Positions 37,092 through 46,100 of a stretch of 64,000 nucleotides of DNA are shown here, one piece after another. The notes under the pieces are model-generated. The model worked only from the letters and a program-made list of their open reading frames with translations, was not told the origin of the DNA and searched no databases. Each line of letters starts with the position of its first letter. Within the stretch, counting starts at the first letter, position 1. A program made the position numbers and the translations under genes. This DNA is from Bacteroidales bacterium (lineage in GTDB: Bacteria > Bacteroidota > Bacteroidia > Bacteroidales > Paludibacteraceae), in contig SUXE01000002.1 of the NCBI GenBank assembly GCA_015061115.1, forward strand, positions 1-64,000. The letters run 5' to 3'.

Positions 37092-38012
37092 ATGGAGATA
37101 CATTTTGCCCCACTACAAGGCTATACAGATTCAGTTTTCAGAAAGTTACACGCCGAAATCTTCGGCGGCATAGACAAATATTATACCCCTTTCATACGTG
37201 TAGAACGTGGTGATTTCCGCAAAAAAGATATGCGTGAATTGCCAGATGAGACGGAATGCAACACTATTCCGCAGATCATCGCGTCTACCAAACCTGAAGA
37301 TATCGAGAAGATGGTATCTATGCTTGAGGAGAAAGGATATAAAGAGGTGAATATCAACATGGGATGCCCTTTCCCTATGATCGCAAAACATGGCATGGGA
37401 TCAGGTCTGTTGGCAGACAAAGAGGCCGTAAAAGCGATGATAAAAGTGTTGGAGGCTCATCCGTCTACACGATTCTCATTGAAAACAAGACTTGGTTATG
37501 ATAATGAAAATCAGATATTTGACATAATAGATATCATTAATGATTTTCCTTTTACAGAGGTGACGATGCATCCTAGAATCGCAAAAGATCAGTATTCTGG
37601 GGATATCAACCACGCAAAATTCACTGAGTTTGCAAAAGTCTGCAAGCATCCTCTCATATATAATGGCGACGTTACAACGACCGACGACATCAACAAAATA
37701 AGCACCGTCTACCCTACTCTTAAAGGCATCATGATCGGACGTGGTCTGCTAATGAATCCAGCCCTCGCGTCGGAATACAAAAATGGAGAGCCGATGCCAG
37801 AGAAAGAGAAGAAAGACAAATCTAAACAATTGATTAAGAAGCTATTCAGCCATTGTGAAGAGTTGATGAACGGAGAGGAACAGAGTGTCGCACATGTGAA
37901 AGCATACTTTGAATATTTACTTCCAGACATCGAAAAGCGTAATCGCAAAAAAGTGTTGAAAGCCAACAAAGCAGAGAAATTAAGAACTGCGATCGCCGAA
38001 TTTTTCATTTGA
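37092..38012 (+). CDS. tRNA-dihydrouridine synthase (Dus family)
   Basis: A 306-residue flavoenzyme that reduces specific uridines in tRNA to dihydrouridine using FMN and NADPH. Visible motifs are the FMN-binding start FAPLQGYTDSVFRK, the catalytic Cys92 in NINMGCPFP, the FMN-contacting MHPR segment and the closing YNGDV and GIMIGRGLLMNPAL blocks of the TIM barrel. The C-terminal helical tRNA-binding extension is present. Which Dus subfamily it belongs to, and so which tRNA position it modifies, cannot be decided by eye. It begins just after the repeat array and faces away from the giant gene. Confidence 0.92.
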   Translation: MEIHFAPLQGYTDSVFRKLHAEIFGGIDKYYTPFIRVERGDFRKKDMRELPDETECNTIPQIIASTKPEDIEKMVSMLEEKGYKEVNINMGCPFPMIAKHGMGSGLLADKEAVKAMIKVLEAHPSTRFSLKTRLGYDNENQIFDIIDIINDFPFTEVTMHPRIAKDQYSGDINHAKFTEFAKVCKHPLIYNGDVTTTDDINKISTVYPTLKGIMIGRGLLMNPALASEYKNGEPMPEKEKKDKSKQLIKKLFSHCEELMNGEEQSVAHVKAYFEYLLPDIEKRNRKKVLKANKAEKLRTAIAEFFI

Positions 38013-38013
38013 T

Positions 38014-38042
38014 TTGTTGATAACTCATCCATTTATCAACAA
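38014..38042. repeat. Stem-loop after the dihydrouridine synthase gene
   Basis: A 10-bp perfect inverted repeat (38014-38023 with 38033-38042) and 9-nt loop begin 2 nt past the stop codon. There is no T-run after it, so it may be a weak terminator or an RNA-stabilising hairpin. Confidence 0.5.
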
Positions 38043-38066
38043 TATCATAAAAACAGAAAAGGAGTG

Positions 38067-38097
38067 TTGTTCGAATAATTTTGAAAATTTATATTTG
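38067..38097 (+). promoter_or_regulatory. Bacteroidota-type promoter for the WG-repeat gene
   Basis: TTG at 38067-38069, a 20-nt spacer, then TATATTTG at 38090-38097. It lies inside the longest possible reading frame, so the start must be downstream, at 38122-38131. Confidence 0.7.
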
Positions 38098-38121
38098 TGT
38101 GAATTATTCACAAAAAATAGC

Positions 38122-40818
38122 ATGATTATGATGAAAAGAGTGTTGATTTCTCTAATGTTGAGCATCTTTACCTTAAGTGTTGCGAACGCAGCATCAGACA
38201 TCACTGATGTAATCAAAGCACTAAGAAAAGGTAAGGTTGAAAGTGCTTTGAAAACTCGTTCGAAGATAAAAATCACATCTTCGCCAGACCAGTTTTTGTA
38301 TCAACTGAGTGAATGTTTAGCATACAACCACAAGAAAAATCCAAAATATAATCCGCTAAAAGCATACGATTTCTACAAGCGTATTTCCTACAGCGATTAC
38401 GTTACAAATCAACGAGTTATGAATTGCATGCGTGAAGCCGAATTTAATTTGGAGACTGTACGTATGGAAGTGGAGGCAAACTTGTTGGAATATGCTAGAT
38501 CGAAGAAGACTGTCGAGGCATATGACAACATCATAAAAATTTGTGAATCATGTTCTTATCTTGAGGAAGCCAACCGTGGAAAAGAGGATTTATTGTTCAA
38601 CAAAACCCTAAAAGGAGCCAATCTGCGCGACGTTGAAAAGTTTATCCTAGACTATCCAAATTCGCCGAACAAGGAAAAGGCAATCAACATGCGTGACTCT
38701 ATCGCATTTGCAAAACTGCCAAAGTCGGCTGATGCATATGCGTCGTACATGGAAAAATATCCGAACTCGAAATACACTTCCGAAATTCAAAGCGGTTTGC
38801 TTCAGATGAGCTACGATGAAGCCAAGGCAAACGACAACATCAACTCGTATGCAAAATTCATCGGTCTGTATCCGAACGAGGAGAAGAAAGTGAAGGAGTT
38901 CGAGGGCAAGATTGAAGATTTGCAGAAGTACCTGACTTGGAAAGTTGAGCCAAAATACAAGAACATTCGTCTTGCGGAAGACTCAATCGCAAAGAAAAGT
39001 TACTACCTTGTGAACGATTTCGGAAAGTGGGGAATCATGGATTTCACAGGAAAAGAGTTGGCAGCCCCTTCATTCGATGATTTCTCCGACATTGCAGACA
39101 GCAAGTTGATCGCCAAGAAAGGTGGTAAATGGGGAGTCATCAATCCAACAAACGGTTCAACAATACTTGATTTCGTAGCGGCTTCAGCATCCGACATCGA
39201 AATCATCTCAAAAAATTTCATCGCATTCAAGCAAGGCAATTCTTGGGGATTGAGCTACAAGGGAGAAAAGACAGCTATCCAGCCTTTCGTTTCTGGTTCT
39301 CTAACGCAGTTCAAATACAAAGTGTTGAGAAACGGTGGCGTTGCGATGACTGATGCAGGCAAACTAGTGATCGTTGATCCAGAAGGAAACACAAAAGTCG
39401 ACGAGAAGTTCGACCAAGTTCAGTGGCGTAATTCTGACGATATCGACAGCAAATACATCAAAGTTCGCCAGGGAAAGAAATATGGAATCTACAATCCTGA
39501 CGGAGATTTGATCGGAAGCATCAACCACGACATGATGCCTTACTACGATCAGGATGGAATCGCAATCATCAAAACATCACCTTCAACAGAAGGATGGATG
39601 GATACAACAGGAGCATTCCTCTACTGCGCCGCTCTAAGCGAGTACAAGGATTGCGGAGGAAAAGAAAAAATGATTGCCTACAAGGTTGGAAGCCACTGGG
39701 GATTCCTAGACAAGACTCCAGCTCGTGCTAATATCAAGCTTCAGTATGAGGAACTTGGAGAATGCTTCTCTGAGGGAATCGCAAAAGTGAAGAAAGCAGG
39801 CAAATGGGTATACATCAACAGAGCAGGCGAGGAAATCGTAAGTGTTCCAGAAAACCAGAACGACAAAGTGTCTAGAGCAGGCGGCATCATCTACTACGCC
39901 AACGGATCCAGCTACGACATGTACGACAAGACAGGTAAGATCGGAACGATCTCTGGTTTCTCTAGCATCGACAAAGAAGTTTCAAACGGAATGTTGATCG
40001 TCAACAAAGGAGGTCAGGCATGCGCATTGCAAGGTGGTAAAGAGTGTGTCACTCCAACATATGATGACATGACAAAATATTGCAACGGTTATTCAGTTGT
40101 GACAAACGGAGACAAGAAAGGTCTTCTTTACTACGGACAAGTCGTGTTGGAGCCTAAATACGAAAAGATTCTTGATCCGAACCACGCAATCGATGGTGAT
40201 TGTGAAGAATTGCTTTCAGGAAAAGTTTCAGATGTGATTCTATTGAACGTGTTTGAAAATGGTGTTTCATCAAGAATAATTGTAAAAGCAGGCAAGATCA
40301 TCACAACTACAAAAGATGAAGTTCGTTTGAAAAAATTCTCAAACAAATACACAGCGTTTGAAACAGCTGAAATGGGAATCTTCAACGCAGCCAAGACAGG
40401 TTTGATTTCACCAGATGGAAAAATCGTAGTTGAGCCATACTACCGTCAGATCACAGAACTTTCTGAGAACTATTTCGTATGTAAGGACGCGAACGGAAAA
40501 TGTGGAGTTTTGGATAAGGCAGGTACAGAAGTGGTTGTTCCATTCGCACAGTCGATCACATCATTTGATGGCAAAGTCGTAGAGGCAGAGCTTAATGGAG
40601 ACAAGATGTGCTTCAACAAAAATGGAGTACCTTTCCTACCAAAGAACTCAGAGTTGTATGAGAACGGTGTATTCAAGAACAAGAAGAACAACAAATTCGG
40701 ATTGGTTGACGAGAAAGGATACATCAAGCTTTACACTAACTACGGAAAGATTTCTGGAGTGAAAGATAAATCAGCAGTCGTATTGAAGAACGACAAATAC
40801 GGCGTGGTAAAATATTAA
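38122..40818 (+). CDS. Exported WG-repeat protein (about 898 aa)
   Basis: The protein starts with a signal peptide (MKRVLISLMLSIFTLSVANA core). About 300 residues of helical, TPR-like sequence follow (FILDYPNSPNKEKA, YMEKYPNSKYTSEIQSGL repeats). The remaining 600 residues are WG repeats: FGKWGIMDFTGKE, GGKWGVINPTNGS, GSHWGFLDK, AGKWVYINRAGEE, NGKCGVLDKAGTE and NNKFGLVDEKGYI. WG repeats are predicted to form beta-structured scaffolds in bacterial envelope proteins; a ligand is not known. The frame could begin at 38014, but a promoter at 38067-38097 and the signal peptide favour 38122 (or 38128/38131). A terminator follows at 40843-40877, so the gene is probably monocistronic. Confidence 0.85.
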   Translation: MIMMKRVLISLMLSIFTLSVANAASDITDVIKALRKGKVESALKTRSKIKITSSPDQFLYQLSECLAYNHKKNPKYNPLKAYDFYKRISYSDYVTNQRVMNCMREAEFNLETVRMEVEANLLEYARSKKTVEAYDNIIKICESCSYLEEANRGKEDLLFNKTLKGANLRDVEKFILDYPNSPNKEKAINMRDSIAFAKLPKSADAYASYMEKYPNSKYTSEIQSGLLQMSYDEAKANDNINSYAKFIGLYPNEEKKVKEFEGKIEDLQKYLTWKVEPKYKNIRLAEDSIAKKSYYLVNDFGKWGIMDFTGKELAAPSFDDFSDIADSKLIAKKGGKWGVINPTNGSTILDFVAASASDIEIISKNFIAFKQGNSWGLSYKGEKTAIQPFVSGSLTQFKYKVLRNGGVAMTDAGKLVIVDPEGNTKVDEKFDQVQWRNSDDIDSKYIKVRQGKKYGIYNPDGDLIGSINHDMMPYYDQDGIAIIKTSPSTEGWMDTTGAFLYCAALSEYKDCGGKEKMIAYKVGSHWGFLDKTPARANIKLQYEELGECFSEGIAKVKKAGKWVYINRAGEEIVSVPENQNDKVSRAGGIIYYANGSSYDMYDKTGKIGTISGFSSIDKEVSNGMLIVNKGGQACALQGGKECVTPTYDDMTKYCNGYSVVTNGDKKGLLYYGQVVLEPKYEKILDPNHAIDGDCEELLSGKVSDVILLNVFENGVSSRIIVKAGKIITTTKDEVRLKKFSNKYTAFETAEMGIFNAAKTGLISPDGKIVVEPYYRQITELSENYFVCKDANGKCGVLDKAGTEVVVPFAQSITSFDGKVVEAELNGDKMCFNKNGVPFLPKNSELYENGVFKNKKNNKFGLVDEKGYIKLYTNYGKISGVKDKSAVVLKNDKYGVVKY

Positions 40819-40842
40819 AAGCAAAAACAACAATGTCAAAAG

Positions 40843-40877
40843 AAATGACAGATTAGAAATAGTCTGTCATTTTTTTA
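40843..40877 (+). terminator. Rho-independent terminator after the WG-repeat gene
   Basis: An 8-bp perfect stem (40845-40852 with 40863-40870), extended by A-T pairs, is followed by seven T. Confidence 0.85.
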
Positions 40878-40916
40878 TAGTTCAATTGCAATCAGACGGA
40901 AAAAGTTCAGAATAGA

Positions 40917-41651
40917 ATGAATCTGATTATCGACGAAGGAAACACCCATATTAAATATGGAGTGTATGAAGAAGGAAGCAACCAAGAGGTCGCACTCTAT
41001 GAAAGCCAAAACTACGAAGCCAGAGAAGTTGCTGAAATCATCAGCAAGCATGGCATCAAACATGCAATCTACAGCAGTGTAAGAGGTGGAAATAAAGATT
41101 TGATCGCTGACGTGAGTCATTCCGTCGACTTCATCCAACTGACACATGAGACGAAAGTTCCACTTGGAAACAGATACCGTACTCCACACACACTTGGAAT
41201 GGACAGACTCGCCGCATGCGTAGGAGCCTATTCAATCGCAGGAAAAGACGCCAACATTCTGGTAATCGATGTCGGGACAGCAATCACATACGACATTGTG
41301 AGCAAAGGAGTATACCTCGGAGGCAATATCGCGCCTGGAATGCAGATGCGCCTGAACGCCCTTCATACATTCACAGCCAAACTTCCACAAGTGGATATAA
41401 ACACCGAATGGAAAGAGATCGGAGACGACACTCAGACCGCCATCTACTCAGGTTGCTACAGTGGAATTTTGCATGAGATAGAGGGTACATACCATAGATT
41501 AAGCAAAAAATTTCCAAAACTTTTAGTTTTTTTAACGGGTGGAGGGGCAAAATACTTTGAAAGCAACATAAAAATTAAGATATTTGCAAAAGAAAATCTG
41601 TTAAGGATTGGATTGAATAGAATATTAAACGATAAATGTCAAAAGGAATAA
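40917..41651 (+). CDS. coaX: Type III pantothenate kinase
   Basis: A 244-residue ASKHA-fold kinase that phosphorylates pantothenate in the first step of coenzyme A synthesis. The family motifs are present: DEGNTHIKYGV at 6-16, TPHTLGMDR at 89-97 with Asp96 as the likely catalytic base, VIDVGTAITYD at 116-126, GGNIAPG, and the C-terminal FLTGGGA block. It is the first gene of a + strand run (coaX, outer-membrane barrel, TPR, lptC, CBS). Its end overlaps the next gene by 16 nt. There is no Shine-Dalgarno sequence. Confidence 0.94.
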   Translation: MNLIIDEGNTHIKYGVYEEGSNQEVALYESQNYEAREVAEIISKHGIKHAIYSSVRGGNKDLIADVSHSVDFIQLTHETKVPLGNRYRTPHTLGMDRLAACVGAYSIAGKDANILVIDVGTAITYDIVSKGVYLGGNIAPGMQMRLNALHTFTAKLPQVDINTEWKEIGDDTQTAIYSGCYSGILHEIEGTYHRLSKKFPKLLVFLTGGGAKYFESNIKIKIFAKENLLRIGLNRILNDKCQKE

Positions 41652-42895
41652 TAATAAGTGCACTGCTTTGCTTAGGCACAGCAATGGCAGCTATAGGTCA
41701 GAATAACACCAGTTCACCCTACTCCAGATATGGATATGGAACACTGGTAGATGGAGTGTCTGCACAAGGAAGAGGAATGGGAGGTTTGTCAATCGGACTT
41801 AGAGACAACCAACACACAAACTTCGGCAATCCTGCGACATATACAGCTATCGATTCACTCAACTTCAGATTTGAACTTGGAGCGTCACTGAAATCATCTT
41901 TTTATTCCAGCGGGGATTCAAAAAGCAGTGATTTTTCTGGAAATTTGGAAAGAATTGGATTACAGATTCCGATTAAGAATTGGATGGGTTTAGCAATAGG
42001 ACTGGAGCCCTACTCTATTGTAGGATATAACTATTCTGATTCATACAAGCTGATTGAAGTAAACAATGCAGACACATTGGTCAATTCGTATGCAGGGGCA
42101 GGCGGATTCAACCAAGTCATCATAGGTTTGGGATTCAGACCATGGAAGCCGTTCTCGTTCGGATGTAATCTTAAGATTCTATACGGAGACATCACAACAC
42201 AGAGCGAAGCAAACTTCTCCAAATCGAAGAATAAGAACTTCTATCACACGACATTGCAGTCGAATACGATAGACATGCATGATTTCGCAGTCACATTCGG
42301 AGCACAGTATGCAATTGAAATCGGAGAAGACAAATCGTTAGTGCTAGGAGCGACGTTAGAGCCAAAGAATAATTTGAACGCAAACGCAACAAAGACAGTC
42401 ATAACTACTGGCATTGACACCGTAACAACAGAATATGACAAAGCTTTTGAATTACCATTCTCATTGGGATTCGGAGCATCATATAGATTCAAAAACAGAT
42501 GGGCATTCGGCGTCGACTATAAAATCCAGAAATGGAGCGACGCAGAATATTTTGGAGAGAAAGTGTTTGAAGACCGAAAGCAACTGAATTTAGGTGCAGA
42601 ACTTCGACCAAACAGCACAAGCAAGAAATACTTTAACAGAGTTGCTTACAGATGGGGATTCTCAACAGCCAACACATATTATAAAGTGCATGGCGACACA
42701 AACAGAGAAAACCTTATAACCGCAGGCTTCGGTTTTCCACTTAAAAGAGGTCTAAATCCGACAGTGATCAACTTCACTGTAGAATATGGATTCACTTCAC
42801 TCAGCAACAAGGATATGATGAGTGACAGATTCTTAAGATTCGTGCTCAACGCGACTCTTAATGAAAAATGGTTCGTTCGTCGCAGACTTGAATAA
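41636..42895 (+). CDS. Outer-membrane beta-barrel protein (FadL/porin-like)
   Basis: A 419-residue protein with a signal peptide (LCLGTAMAAIGQ end) followed by NTSSPYSRYGYG and RGMGGLSIGLRD, segments common near the N-terminus of Bacteroidota outer-membrane barrels. The remainder is made of alternating amphipathic strands (GLAIGLEPYSIVGYNY, FSFGCNLKILYGD, FSLGFGASYRFKNRW). It ends in a basic WFVRRRLE tail, not the usual terminal Phe. The substrate is unknown; a hydrophobic-compound transporter is one possibility. It overlaps coaX by 16 nt. Confidence 0.78.
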   Translation: MSKGIIISALLCLGTAMAAIGQNNTSSPYSRYGYGTLVDGVSAQGRGMGGLSIGLRDNQHTNFGNPATYTAIDSLNFRFELGASLKSSFYSSGDSKSSDFSGNLERIGLQIPIKNWMGLAIGLEPYSIVGYNYSDSYKLIEVNNADTLVNSYAGAGGFNQVIIGLGFRPWKPFSFGCNLKILYGDITTQSEANFSKSKNKNFYHTTLQSNTIDMHDFAVTFGAQYAIEIGEDKSLVLGATLEPKNNLNANATKTVITTGIDTVTTEYDKAFELPFSLGFGASYRFKNRWAFGVDYKIQKWSDAEYFGEKVFEDRKQLNLGAELRPNSTSKKYFNRVAYRWGFSTANTYYKVHGDTNRENLITAGFGFPLKRGLNPTVINFTVEYGFTSLSNKDMMSDRFLRFVLNATLNEKWFVRRRLE

Positions 42896-42933
42896 GCGGC
42901 GAAATCAAGTAGAAACATCAAAAAATTAGGGAA

Positions 42934-44277
42934 ATGAATACAAAATCATTAATTCTAGCTTCATTAGGCATAGCAATGAGTGTGCCAACGATGGCAGAGT
43001 TAGGAGTGAACACTCCAAATTCAAAGTTTGGAACAGGAGAGGACAGTGTTAGATGTGTGTCAAGCGTATCATTGTTCCAGAACTTTGCGAAACAGAAGAA
43101 CTACAAAGATATGCATGAGTCTTGGAAGACAATCACGACAGAGTGTCCAAGAGCTACTCAGCGTGCTTATACAGACGGTGCTTTCATGTTGAAATGGGAG
43201 ATTGACAATGAGAAGGATGTAAACAAGAAGAAAGCCTTGTTTGAGGATTTGATGAACCTTTACGATTTGAGAATCAAGTATTTTGGAAACGTAAAGAAAT
43301 ATCCTACATATTACATTCTTGGACGTAAGTCGTTTGACTATATCAATTATGCCCCAACATTGACTAACGACGCCACAAAGCAGAAAGCTTACGGATGGTT
43401 GAAGGAAGCAATCGAAAAAGGTGGAGAGAAAAATGAGGCTCAGGTGTTCCAGCAGTACTTCATTTTGTCAGATGGTATATATAAAGCAAACCCAACTGTA
43501 AACAGAGATTTGTACATCGCTGACTACATGAAGATCATGCCAATGATGACAGCCGCAGCTGCAAACGACTCTACATTCGACGCATCTATCAGCGTTGTGA
43601 ACAAAGTGTTCGCACGTTCTGGTGCCGCTGAGTGTGGAACGCTAGACAAGGCATACGCATCTAAGATTGAAGAGAACAAGAGCGACAAGGCATTCTTGAA
43701 TGACGTGTTGAAGCTATACCGTATCGCAGGTTGTAAGGAATCAGCTGTCTACTTCAAGGGTTCTGCTTATCTGCATGCTATCGAGCCAACTGCATCATCT
43801 GCATCTGGTATGGCAGCACAGGCATTCTCTAAGAAGGACTACAGCAAGGCTATCTCTTACTATCAGGAGGCTATCAAACTTGAGAGCAGCAAGGATGCAA
43901 AGAGCGACTACTACTACAACATCGCTTACATCTACTCTCTACAGAAAAACTACCCAGCTGCGCGTACAAACGCACAGTCAGCACTTGCAATGGATCCAAC
44001 TGCAGGTAAAGTATACATGTTGATCGCTACATTGTATGCAGGTGGCTACACTCAGGTTGACGATGATCCAGTTATCCAGAAGACTGCATTCTGGGCTGCT
44101 GTAGACAAACTAGAGAAAGCAAAGGCTGTTGATCCATCATTGGCAAGCCAAGCAAACAGTTTGATCGCTTCTTATAAGAAACAGTTCCCAGACAAGTCAG
44201 AATTGTTCATGAGAGGAATCAAGGGTGGTACTTACAAGGTTCCAGGTTGGATTGGTGAGACAACAACTGTTAGATAA
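42934..44277 (+). CDS. Exported tetratricopeptide-repeat protein
   Basis: A 447-residue protein with a signal peptide (SLGIAMSVPTMAE) and a helical body. Clear TPRs lie at about residues 290-370 (AFSKKDYSKAISYYQEAIKL, then YYYNIAYIYSLQKNYPAARTN and a closing NAQSALAMDPTAGKVYML). It is probably periplasmic and serves as a protein-interaction scaffold. It sits between an outer-membrane barrel and lptC, and its stop overlaps the lptC start (TAATG), which implies coupled translation. Confidence 0.8.
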   Translation: MNTKSLILASLGIAMSVPTMAELGVNTPNSKFGTGEDSVRCVSSVSLFQNFAKQKNYKDMHESWKTITTECPRATQRAYTDGAFMLKWEIDNEKDVNKKKALFEDLMNLYDLRIKYFGNVKKYPTYYILGRKSFDYINYAPTLTNDATKQKAYGWLKEAIEKGGEKNEAQVFQQYFILSDGIYKANPTVNRDLYIADYMKIMPMMTAAAANDSTFDASISVVNKVFARSGAAECGTLDKAYASKIEENKSDKAFLNDVLKLYRIAGCKESAVYFKGSAYLHAIEPTASSASGMAAQAFSKKDYSKAISYYQEAIKLESSKDAKSDYYYNIAYIYSLQKNYPAARTNAQSALAMDPTAGKVYMLIATLYAGGYTQVDDDPVIQKTAFWAAVDKLEKAKAVDPSLASQANSLIASYKKQFPDKSELFMRGIKGGTYKVPGWIGETTTVR

Positions 44278-44888
44278 TGCAAGAAATTGTAAATCATAAT
44301 CATAAAGACATGGTTGTCAAAGTGTTTGCTTTGGCAATCGTGTCTTTTTTTTCATTTTTTATCTCATGCAACAATGACAAGCTTGAGGTAATCGATGCAA
44401 TAGAAAGAGATTCTGTAGCAGGACAATATGCAAAAGATGTGTATACTCTAATTTCAGACTCCGGAATCGTCAAATACAGGATGGAGACTAAAGAGTGGTA
44501 CATATTCGACAGAGTAGACACACCATATTGGTACTTTCCTCAAGGATTGTTCTTCGAGACTCTTAACGACACGATGGGGACAGACGCGTCGATCACATCC
44601 AAATATGCAAAATACTATACAGATTTGGAATTGTGGGATTTAAGAGACAGTGTAAAATCAAAGAATATCAAAGGAGAATATTTCGAGACAGACCAACTAT
44701 TCTGGGATCAAAAAGAAAAAAAAGTCTATTCTAAAGAAAAAATCAAAATCACACAAGATAAAAGAATTATCACAGGACGTGGTTTTGAATCGAACCAGTC
44801 GTTCACAAACTATACCATCAAAAAACCAGAGGGTATCTTCCCTATTGAAGAGAAACAGAACGGCGAGCCACAAAAAGAAAAAGAATAA
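44277..44888 (+). CDS. lptC: LPS export periplasmic protein LptC-like
   Basis: A 203-residue protein with a hydrophobic N-terminus ending in FFISC, a possible lipobox or membrane anchor. The LptC/LptA-type beta-jellyroll segments that follow include DSGIVKYRMETKEWYIFD, KNIKGEYFETDQLFWDQKEKKVYSKEKIKI and RIITGRGFESNQSF. In the Lpt bridge LptC passes lipopolysaccharide from the inner-membrane ABC transporter to LptA. The ATG at 44277 overlaps the previous stop by 1 nt. The ATG at 44310, just before the hydrophobic stretch, gives a more ordinary signal and is a valid alternative. Confidence 0.85.
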   Translation: MQEIVNHNHKDMVVKVFALAIVSFFSFFISCNNDKLEVIDAIERDSVAGQYAKDVYTLISDSGIVKYRMETKEWYIFDRVDTPYWYFPQGLFFETLNDTMGTDASITSKYAKYYTDLELWDLRDSVKSKNIKGEYFETDQLFWDQKEKKVYSKEKIKITQDKRIITGRGFESNQSFTNYTIKKPEGIFPIEEKQNGEPQKEKE

Positions 44889-44890
44889 TT

Positions 44891-46033
44891 ATGTGGACAG
44901 GCATAATAGCACTTATATTATTTGCGACATACATTATAGAATTCAATTTTATAAGCGCCTACAAAAATAAAATTGAGATAAGCGACGACCAGACAAAATC
45001 CGGTTTTGCATGTTATTCAGCGACAAAGGTCAGAACATTCAAAGGCGGACTGCGAATCATAAATCTAGCCGCAGCCATCTGCTGTGCATACGTCACAGTC
45101 AACGAATACAATATATATATAACATTAGCAACATTTATAGGGATATTTTTAGCACTTGAGATAATCCTTCGTTTGAGTAATATTTCAAAATTACCCAATG
45201 ACACAATAGAAACATTTTCAGGGATATTTTATCTGGCAGCCTACCCGATTGCCAGACTTTTCAAAAACTCTGAATACGAAATAAGCACAAACAGAAGTTA
45301 CGAGCTAAACAATTGTACATTAGCATCTAACGAAGGAGCCGAAAATGAAGTCGAAATATTCCAAAACGCATTGGATTTATCATCATTAAAATTGAAAAAC
45401 TGCATAGTTCCACGCACGGAAATTACCGCAATAGAAGTGGGAAGCAGCGTCGATGAATTAAAAAAACTCTTCATTTCTACCAATTTTTCAAGAATATTAG
45501 TTTACAAAGACAATATCGACTGTATTATAGGATACGTCCACTCTTCAGACATTTTTGACAGACCATCTGAAATATCAGATATTCTGAATCCAATCATAGT
45601 GGTATCAGAAGAGATGGCAGCCAACAAACTATTGAAAGTCTTGCAGAAACAGAAAAAAAGTCTGGCACTAGTCGTTGACGAGTTCGGAGGCACAGCTGGA
45701 ATCATCACGATGGAAGACCTTATGGAAGAGATTTTCGGAGAGATCGAAGATGAGTACGACAACGAAGACGAATATGTTCAAAAGAAACTCAGCAATGAAG
45801 AATATTTGATTTCCGGAAGACTTGAAGTCGAAGAAACAAATGAAAAATTCGGTTTGGCATTACCAACGTCACCGGATTACGAAACGATCGCCGGACTGAT
45901 CCTGACACATCACAACATACTGCCTAAAAAAGGTGAATTCATCAAAATAGGCAAAAAATACAGCTTTGAAGTGATCAAAGTTGAGACAACAAAGATAGAT
46001 TTAGTAAAATTGAGAGTAACAAACGCAAATTAA
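44891..46033 (+). CDS. CBS-pair / CorC_HlyC hemolysin-family membrane protein with reduced N-terminal domain
   Basis: A 380-residue protein. Four hydrophobic segments occupy about residues 1-120, in the place of the DUF21/CNNM transmembrane domain, but its usual signatures are weak. Two CBS domains follow at about 165-290 (CIVPRTEITAIEV, FSRILVYKDNIDCIIGYVHSSD, ALVVDEFGGTAGIITMEDLMEEI), then a CorC_HlyC domain to the end (ISGRLEVEETNEKFGL, YETIAGLIL, KIGKKYSFEV). Relatives include Mg2+/Co2+ efflux-related CorB/CorC and GldE. It lies 2 nt after lptC and ends the coaX run at a terminator. Confidence 0.85.
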   Translation: MWTGIIALILFATYIIEFNFISAYKNKIEISDDQTKSGFACYSATKVRTFKGGLRIINLAAAICCAYVTVNEYNIYITLATFIGIFLALEIILRLSNISKLPNDTIETFSGIFYLAAYPIARLFKNSEYEISTNRSYELNNCTLASNEGAENEVEIFQNALDLSSLKLKNCIVPRTEITAIEVGSSVDELKKLFISTNFSRILVYKDNIDCIIGYVHSSDIFDRPSEISDILNPIIVVSEEMAANKLLKVLQKQKKSLALVVDEFGGTAGIITMEDLMEEIFGEIEDEYDNEDEYVQKKLSNEEYLISGRLEVEETNEKFGLALPTSPDYETIAGLILTHHNILPKKGEFIKIGKKYSFEVIKVETTKIDLVKLRVTNAN

Positions 46034-46066
46034 CGAATATTATTTATTATATTTGCGTCGTTTTTT
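46023..46066 (+). terminator. Terminator after the CBS/HlyC gene
   Basis: An 8-bp perfect stem (46023-46030 with 46051-46058) starts within the last codons. A 20-nt loop and CG plus six T follow. The right arm also carries a TATATTTG promoter-like box (46048-46055), so the spot may both end one unit and start the next. Confidence 0.6.
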
Positions 46067-46100
46067 GTACGAATAATAATAAAAAAACTATAAAACTTAA

